Source of the DNA: Pollutimonas sp963712655
GTDB lineage: Bacteria; Pseudomonadota; Gammaproteobacteria; Burkholderiales; Burkholderiaceae_B
DNA: 64,000 nt
Direction: 5' to 3'
Assembly (NCBI GenBank): GCA_963712655.1
Contig: CAVQIT010000008.1
Coordinates: forward strand, 1,302,001-1,366,000
Part shown: positions 58,869 through 64,000 of the stretch, one piece after another
Numbering within the stretch: the stretch's first letter is position 1
Layout of the letters: the number at the start of each line of letters is the position of its first letter
Made by a program: the position numbers and the translations under genes
The notes under the pieces: model-generated
Databases searched by the model: none
Told to the model about the DNA's origin: nothing
Seen by the model: the letters and a program-made list of their open reading frames with translations, nothing else

Positions 58869-60188
58869 TTAGCCCAGCTCCGCCAGCCGTTTGGCATGGC
58901 ACATAAGCTCATAATCGTCGAATCGTTGTCCCAGCAACTGCACTCCCAAGGGCATATGCCCGACCTTGATCATAGGCAGGCTTACGGCGGGAATGCCCAG
59001 AAAGCTTCCATAGACCGATAGCGTGCGGGAACCGGTGTTTTCGAGGCCGAGCGGAGCCACGCCTGACGCCGCCGGCAGAACGAAAGCATCGTAGCGGGCG
59101 GATAAGGCCTTCAGGCGAGCCAGCAGTTTCTCGCGATACCCGATCAGAAACTGGTATCGTTCCACCGGTATTTCCAGACCCCGTTTCACCAGGCCATGGA
59201 TTTTTTCACCGGTTTGCGCCGGGAAATTTTTGCAGTAGTGCAAGTATGGCCAGCGCATATCGCTGGCTACCATCTCGGTTGAAAGGGATGGCACGCCGTC
59301 AAGTTCCGCGCAAAATTTCGCGAGTTCGGCATGCGCATCGATTTCGGTGATGTCGACACCGCATTTTCTCCAGCGGTTCATGCATTCGTCGAACGCACGC
59401 AGCTCGTCCGCGTTCATCTCCTGATATCCCGCGGTTTTCAGCACGGCGAGTCTGGGAAGAGTACGCACATCCGATACCAGGGAGGGCAGCGAGGCCAGCC
59501 GTGCATTCTCGGCGGTAGGCCTGTATTTCATGATGCAATGCGCGAGCGCCCAGGCGATATCCAGGCTTTGCGCAATGACACCCAAATGGTCGTGGCTGTG
59601 CGAAACCGGGTGCACGCCGTGCAAGGGCAAGACACCCCATGTAGGCTTGTAGCCGACTACGCCGCAGTAACTGGCCGGCCGGACAATCGAGCCCTGCGTC
59701 TGCGTTCCCAGCCCCGCGCAGATCATGCCGCCGGCGACCCCCGCGGCCGTGCCGGAGGACGAACCGCCGGGAGTGCGCTGCTCATCGTGGGGGTTGGTCG
59801 TGATCGTCGCCCTGCCGATGGCAAACTCGGTGCTGCGGGTTTTTCCGAGAACGATCGCGCCGCCCGACTTCAAGGCATCGACGGCTTCGGCGTCGGTCCG
59901 AGGCCGCCAGTCCCGGTAGATATCGCTACCCATGCCTGTGGGCAACAAGGCCGTGTCGATGATGTCCTTGATGCCGATCGGCATTCCGTCAATGGCGGAA
60001 AGCGGAGCCTGGCGCCGATATCTGTCGGTGGAGGCATCGGCATGAAGTCGCGCCTGCTCGAGGTCCAGGCACGCAAAGGCTTTGATGCGCGCCTCTTTTT
60101 CCCGCAGGACGGTGATGGCCTCTTCCAGGTATTCGCGCGGCGTCTTCGTTCCCTGACGGAACATTGCCACGGCATCTTCAAACTTCAT
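58869..60188 (-). CDS. Amidase signature family enzyme
   Basis: A 439-residue amidase. The Ser-cisSer-Lys triad is visible: Lys in GMPIGIKDIIDTA (about 74), the glycine/serine loop TPGGSSSGTAAGVAGG (about 141-156) and the nucleophile region GTQTQGSIVRPASYCGVVG (about 165-183). Many members hydrolyse aliphatic or aryl amides or act in urea/allophanate-type pathways. ATG 60188 follows GGTGGAGG; a longer frame to 60269 is not needed. Last gene of the operon MmgE/PrpD-Bug-amidase, so the transported substrate may be an amide or become one. Confidence 0.92.
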   Translation of the reverse strand: MKFEDAVAMFRQGTKTPREYLEEAITVLREKEARIKAFACLDLEQARLHADASTDRYRRQAPLSAIDGMPIGIKDIIDTALLPTGMGSDIYRDWRPRTDAEAVDALKSGGAIVLGKTRSTEFAIGRATITTNPHDEQRTPGGSSSGTAAGVAGGMICAGLGTQTQGSIVRPASYCGVVGYKPTWGVLPLHGVHPVSHSHDHLGVIAQSLDIAWALAHCIMKYRPTAENARLASLPSLVSDVRTLPRLAVLKTAGYQEMNADELRAFDECMNRWRKCGVDITEIDAHAELAKFCAELDGVPSLSTEMVASDMRWPYLHYCKNFPAQTGEKIHGLVKRGLEIPVERYQFLIGYREKLLARLKALSARYDAFVLPAASGVAPLGLENTGSRTLSVYGSFLGIPAVSLPMIKVGHMPLGVQLLGQRFDDYELMCHAKRLAELG

Positions 60189-60229
60189 TATTCCTCCACC
60201 CTCAGACATTTTTCGGCTCCGTACCGTTC

Positions 60230-61189
60230 TTACATTTCCAGGCCCTTGCTTTTGACCACAGCGCCCCATTTGACGAGGTCGCTGGCAATCCGGCTCTTGA
60301 TGGCATCGGGCTCCTGGCTGACCGGCCTCATTCCAAGATCCTTCAGGCGTTTCTGGAAATCTGGATTCTGTGATGCCTTCAGCAGCGCTTCACGCAATTT
60401 CACCAGAGTGTCCTCGGGTGTGCCGGCGGGGGCGAACAGTCCCATCCAGGTGGCGAATTCGAAGCCGGGAAGTTTGGCGGCTTCCGCGATTGTCGGGACA
60501 TTGGGGAAATCGTCATGCCGGGTGAGGCTGGCGATACCCAGCGGGATGACTTTTCCAGCTTCGATATGCGGCTTGGCCTGGGACATTGCCTGGAATTGAA
60601 CCTGCACTTCTCCGGCGAGCAGACCCATTACCGCGGGAGCCGTGCCCTTGTATGGCACATGGGTCATTTCTATGCCCGTTTGCGAATCGAAAAGCTCTGT
60701 GCCCAGGTGATAGCTGCTGCCTTGTCCCGAGGTGGAATAATTCAGTTCGCCCGGTTTGCTGCGCGCCAGGTCGATGAGTTCCTGCACGGTCCTGGCAGGC
60801 ACCGAGGGGTTGACGACAAGCAGATTTTCGTCGAGGGCAATCAGATTGATCGGCGCGAAGTCCTTGACCGAGTCAAAGCGTATCGATTTCAGAAGAATCG
60901 GCGCCATCATCGTGCTGCTGCTTGCCAGCAGAAGGGTATTGCCGTCGGGCTTGGCGTCCGCGGCTTGCTGGCTGCCGATCGCGCCTGTGGCGCCCGGCTT
61001 GTTTTCAACGATGATGGTCTTGCCGAGAGGTTCGGCCATGTATTGGGCCGCCAGCCTGGCTACGACATCATTGGGGCCGCCGGCCGCAAACGGCACAATG
61101 ATCCGTACCGGAGGATTGCTTTGGGCGAGACAGCTCAGGGAGGCAACGCTTAAAGCGATGCAGGCGGCGAATTTGGACTTCAGTTTCAT
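60230..61189 (-). CDS. Bug/TctC-family periplasmic solute-binding protein
   Basis: A 319-residue secreted receptor: signal MKLKSKFAACIALSVASLSCLA, mature start NPPVRIIVPFAAGGPNDVVA, then NYSTSGQGSSYHLGTELFDS and HVPYKGTAPAVMGLLAGEVQ. It lies between the MmgE/PrpD gene and the amidase gene, all on the minus strand with short gaps, so it very likely feeds their pathway. It is one of four Bug genes in the window; sequence differences in the ligand loops suggest different substrates. Confidence 0.94.
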   Translation of the reverse strand: MKLKSKFAACIALSVASLSCLAQSNPPVRIIVPFAAGGPNDVVARLAAQYMAEPLGKTIIVENKPGATGAIGSQQAADAKPDGNTLLLASSSTMMAPILLKSIRFDSVKDFAPINLIALDENLLVVNPSVPARTVQELIDLARSKPGELNYSTSGQGSSYHLGTELFDSQTGIEMTHVPYKGTAPAVMGLLAGEVQVQFQAMSQAKPHIEAGKVIPLGIASLTRHDDFPNVPTIAEAAKLPGFEFATWMGLFAPAGTPEDTLVKLREALLKASQNPDFQKRLKDLGMRPVSQEPDAIKSRIASDLVKWGAVVKSKGLEM

Positions 61190-61307
61190 TTTTTCATGCT
61201 TCCGTTAAGTGTGGTGGGAACGCTTCGATGGTTGCGGGCAAAAGACCCTGCGCCCCGAATCCGAATGGATGCGGGCCGGGTTGCGAGTCGATGGCCCATC
61301 ATGTGGT

Positions 61308-62681
61308 TTATTGTTGAGTTGCCTGGGCGACGAGCGCGCGAACATCGGCGGCACCGGCCAGATCCCAGCAGATATCCAGGAGTTTTCGGGTCTTGTCTTT
61401 GCCCAGTATCGGGTCGGACATGGCGCTGAACTTCGCTTCCAGGTCGGTATCGCTCATGGGCCGCTGCAGGGAACCGATGGCGTGGTCCACCCGGACATGG
61501 ACGGTGGTCCCATCCTTGAGTGTCGCGGTGACTTCGACCGCCGCCTCGTCTATGCCTTCGTCGACAATCGCAACGACCTTGCGGCGGGTTGCCACGACAT
61601 CTTCGCGATTGACGATCTCGTCCGCATATTCGTCTTCCGAGGCGCGCCCGAAGATCAAGCCGGCGGCGCAACCATGGTAGACGCTGAACTTGCCTTGCAG
61701 GCCGTCCGCGGGTTCTTTCTTGCCGGTCAGTTCCAGCACCAGGGAGTGCACGCGCAGATCGAGACGTTCGAGATTGTCCGCCGTTACGCCCTTGTCGCGC
61801 AGTTGAACGCAGGCATCGATGCTGGGGTGGATTACGATACCGCAAGCAAACGGCTTGTAGGTGTTGAAGGAAATCTCGAAACGCTGGCCGAGTTCATGCG
61901 TGATCTCGTTCCAGTCGAACTTGGTCGAGAGGACCTGCGCAAAGCCGCGCGGCGCCTCGATGGCGCGCGGGCTTGCGGTATAGCCTTCCCGCGCCATCAA
62001 GGCCGACATCAGGCCGGCCTTGGCTGCGCCGCCGGGATGGAATGGCTTGGTCATGGTGCCGAATTGTTCGCGCAGGCCGACAGGCTGCGACGCCGCGATA
62101 CCCAAGGCCATTGCCGTCTTGTCGGCATCCAGCCCGAGCAGCCGCGCGCAAGCGGCGGCGGCGCCTATCGAGCCTGTGGAGCCGGTAATGTGCCAACCCC
62201 GGTCATAGTGATGAGGATAGATCGTGTTGCCTAGACGGCAGGAAACGTCGATGCCGAGCACCACGGCATCGATGATTGCTCTGCCGCTGGCGCCGATCAG
62301 TTCCGCCAGGGCAAGCACGGCCGAGCACACCGGGCCGGCCGGGTGGATGATGGTTTTCAGGTGGGTGTCGTCGAAATCGAACAGATGGGATGAAATGCCG
62401 TTCAGAAGCGCGGCATTGGCGATATCAACCCGTTCCTTGCGGCCCGCCATCATGGCCTGGCCGGCGGGTTCCAGAACCTGCACAGCCCGTAAGGCGGCCA
62501 GGGCGGCTTCGTGCCCGGAGGCGCCTACCGCGCATCCAAGCCAGTTCAGGAAAGTGCGATGGGCCTCGTGCTCGACCTCGTCGCTCCACCCTTTGGATGG
62601 ATGATTGGCCACGAATTCGGCCAGGATGCGGGTAATGGGAGGGGCATTGTGATCCGCCTCGACTTTTGTATTAATAGCCAT
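61308..62681 (-). CDS. MmgE/PrpD family protein
   Basis: A 457-residue MmgE/PrpD-superfamily enzyme, the third in the window. Family segments: LLNGISSHLFDFDDTHLKTI (about 94-113) and FNTYKPFACGIVIHPSIDAC (about 268-287). It probably heads the Bug/amidase operon; about 118 bases separate it from the Bug gene. The 146 bases upstream of its start reach the GntR-type regulator gene, which reads the same way. Likely a dehydratase or isomerase for a carboxylic acid. Confidence 0.92.
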   Translation of the reverse strand: MAINTKVEADHNAPPITRILAEFVANHPSKGWSDEVEHEAHRTFLNWLGCAVGASGHEAALAALRAVQVLEPAGQAMMAGRKERVDIANAALLNGISSHLFDFDDTHLKTIIHPAGPVCSAVLALAELIGASGRAIIDAVVLGIDVSCRLGNTIYPHHYDRGWHITGSTGSIGAAAACARLLGLDADKTAMALGIAASQPVGLREQFGTMTKPFHPGGAAKAGLMSALMAREGYTASPRAIEAPRGFAQVLSTKFDWNEITHELGQRFEISFNTYKPFACGIVIHPSIDACVQLRDKGVTADNLERLDLRVHSLVLELTGKKEPADGLQGKFSVYHGCAAGLIFGRASEDEYADEIVNREDVVATRRKVVAIVDEGIDEAAVEVTATLKDGTTVHVRVDHAIGSLQRPMSDTDLEAKFSAMSDPILGKDKTRKLLDICWDLAGAADVRALVAQATQQ

Positions 62682-62827
62682 ATTTTTCCTGATTCAAGTT
62701 CAACATAAAAGCGCCCAAGACGAAGAAAAAGCTGGTGCGTCAAGGGTGGTGTCTGGTTTACGCGCTACGTTTGCCATAGCCGGGCCGGCGGTATGTTCGT
62801 TTGCATTGGCGGCTTGATGATGCGGCA

Positions 62828-63526
62828 TTACATTTCCGACAGCCGCGCGTGGGCATTGACAACGTGATGGGACAGGATCTCCGCGCAGTGCTGGGCGCCC
62901 TCTATGGAATCGGCGTCCCGCACGGCATGCATGATTTGCTTGTGTTCGGCATTGGACTTTTTGCGGTGGGCCTTGGTCGACAGGTTCTTTACGCGCGCCA
63001 GATGCAGTTTCTGGATGACTTCGCGATAGCTTTTGGCGATCTCGCGATTGCCGGCATACTCGATGAAGAGCCAGTGAAACTGCAGATTGGCGTTGTAGTA
63101 CGCCTTGACATTGTCTTCCTTGATGGCATCGTCCATGGCGGCGATGCAGGACTCCAGCTTGCCCACGAGTTCGGTGCGCCGCTCTTGAGGCATCAGCGCC
63201 ACGATCCGGCCCGCATGGTTGTCCAGAAGCGCGCGAAACTCGTACAGATCGCGTACTTCGTCTTCCGAGAGTTCGCGGACATGCACGCCGGAGTGCTTGC
63301 GCGACACCACTAGCCCCATGCTTTCGAGTTCGCGCAAGGCTTCCCGCACCGGTACGCGCGACACCTTCATCTGTTCGACGAGCTCGGGCTCGCGCAAGGC
63401 CTGGCCCGGGCTTAGCGTACCGGACATGATCTGATTCAGAAGATAGTCGCGCACCAGCTTGCCCAACGAGGTGTTCTTGACCTCTTCGAACTCTTCCTGC
63501 CCGACAGCCGAATTCAACCAATCCAT
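62828..63526 (-). CDS. GntR-family regulator with FCD ligand domain
   Basis: A 232-residue FadR/VanR-type regulator. The winged HTH is about residues 20-85 (LREPELVEQMKVSRVPVREA, then LRELESMGLVVSRKHSGVHV); the FCD domain has the metal-binding Asp/His set expected, with EFRALLDNHAGRIVAL and LQFHWLFIEYAGNREI. ATG 63526 is preceded by GGAAG. Just upstream lies a 30-bp palindrome (63539-63568) that is a good candidate for its own operator. It probably also controls the MmgE/PrpD-Bug-amidase operon downstream. Confidence 0.92.
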   Translation of the reverse strand: MDWLNSAVGQEEFEEVKNTSLGKLVRDYLLNQIMSGTLSPGQALREPELVEQMKVSRVPVREALRELESMGLVVSRKHSGVHVRELSEDEVRDLYEFRALLDNHAGRIVALMPQERRTELVGKLESCIAAMDDAIKEDNVKAYYNANLQFHWLFIEYAGNREIAKSYREVIQKLHLARVKNLSTKAHRKKSNAEHKQIMHAVRDADSIEGAQHCAEILSHHVVNAHARLSEM

Positions 63527-63538
63527 GTCATTTCTTCC

Positions 63539-63568
63539 TTTCGTAGAATCGTATACGATTCTACGAAA
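63539..63568. promoter_or_regulatory. 30-bp perfect palindrome upstream of the GntR-family gene
   Basis: Bases 63539-63568 read the same on both strands, with core ATCGTATACGAT. FCD-type GntR regulators bind palindromes with a GTATAC-like centre, and the site sits 13 bases upstream of the regulator's ATG, so autoregulation is likely. It overlaps the place where the promoter or leader would be. Confidence 0.8.
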
Positions 63569-63589
63569 TAAGGATACCAAGGGTAAACC

Positions 63590-64000
63590 CTAGGTATCGG
63601 CCCGGGCGGGATGGTCTTTTGCATCCGTTGCATAAGCCGCGACTATCATCTGCGCCAGGCGCAGGGCGGCGGCGGATCTGTGTCCGGAGCGCCGCCACAG
63701 AATGGCGGCCTGCCGCTTCGGTACAGGGTGCAGCAAGGGGATTTTATGAACCTGCTTCATGCTTTGCACCGCCCCCTCGGGCAATATGCTTGCCAGGGCG
63801 GTATTGCGCAGCACCGCAATAATGGGATCGATCGCATTCATTTCCAACACCACCTGCAGCGGGATACCGGCTTGCGAGAAGTAGTCATCCAGATAGTTGC
63901 GCACGCCAAATTCATGCGTCAGCAAAACCAGCGGCAATTCCGCCAGGCGCTGCATCGGAACCGCCTCCAGAGCAACCCATGGGTGTTGCGAACCGACGAC
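63590..64000 (-). CDS. LysR-family regulator, C-terminal part (cut by window end)
   Basis: 137 residues of the effector-binding domain of a LysR regulator; the frame is open to the last base, so the HTH lies beyond the window. VVGSQHPWVALEAVPMQRLA then ELPLVLLTHEFGVRNYLDDY and VLRNTALASILPEG match the CynR/CbbR-like subgroup. It ends 22 bases before the palindrome that fronts the GntR gene. Target unknown. Confidence 0.88.
   Translation of the reverse strand, partial: VVGSQHPWVALEAVPMQRLAELPLVLLTHEFGVRNYLDDYFSQAGIPLQVVLEMNAIDPIIAVLRNTALASILPEGAVQSMKQVHKIPLLHPVPKRQAAILWRRSGHRSAAALRLAQMIVAAYATDAKDHPARADT

Overview
The window looks like a chromosomal stretch of a GC-rich betaproteobacterium of the order Burkholderiales, most likely family Alcaligenaceae (Bordetella/Pusillimonas-like). 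The grounds are four Bug-type (TctC) periplasmic solute-binding genes, a small DUF3460 gene next to scpA and panC, the order prepilin peptidase-coaE-zapD, and protein sequences that read like Bordetella homologues. This placement is from recalled family resemblance; no search was run.

Layout. 1-4523: a catabolic operon (truncated Bug receptor, D-2-hydroxyacid dehydrogenase, two MmgE/PrpD paralogues). 4524-6139: a 1.6-kb gene-free block made of a large imperfect inverted repeat with nested perfect hairpins and arrays of short 19-23 bp repeats; this is the least explained part of the window. 6140-13103: core genes (MFS exporter, DUF3460, scpA, panC, a small LuxR-type HTH protein, a frameshifted lipoprotein, prepilin peptidase, coaE, zapD). 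13483-22541: an MdtABC-like RND efflux operon with an outer-membrane factor, in which the end of mdtB and all of mdtC carry at least a dozen single-base indels. 22527-28260: a LysR regulator divergent from a Bug/CoA-transferase/MaoC operon, then an acrylyl-CoA reductase-like gene and a Nudix-thiamine phosphate synthase fusion. 28310-30540: a frameshifted DUF815 ATPase, ispB, tRNA-Pro(CGG) and its terminator. 30696-42347: an accessory-looking segment (Bug receptor, LysR, class V aminotransferase, a lipoprotein sulfatase with its own formylglycine-generating enzyme, MocR regulator, GNAT, AhpD-like protein, azoreductase, two small-family membrane proteins).

42378-58045 (minus strand) is a complete aryl polyene (APE) type II polyketide gene cluster: about 18 tightly packed genes for two acyl carrier proteins, adenylating ligase, two ketosynthases plus chain length factor, ketoreductase, two dehydratases, thioesterase, phosphopantetheinyl transferase, methyltransferase, acyltransferases/glycosyltransferase, LolA-like carrier, MMPL exporter and lipoproteins. 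Together they would make a polyene-carboxylic acid on ACP from an aryl starter, join it to a glycolipid-like carrier and export it to the outer membrane.

58279-64000: a MEKHLA-domain gene, then another catabolic operon (amidase, Bug receptor, MmgE/PrpD) next to a GntR/FCD regulator with a 30-bp perfect palindrome just upstream of it, and finally a LysR gene cut by the window edge. The repeated pairing of Bug receptors with MmgE/PrpD, CoA-transferase, amidase and dehydrogenase genes suggests an organism that scavenges many different organic acids.
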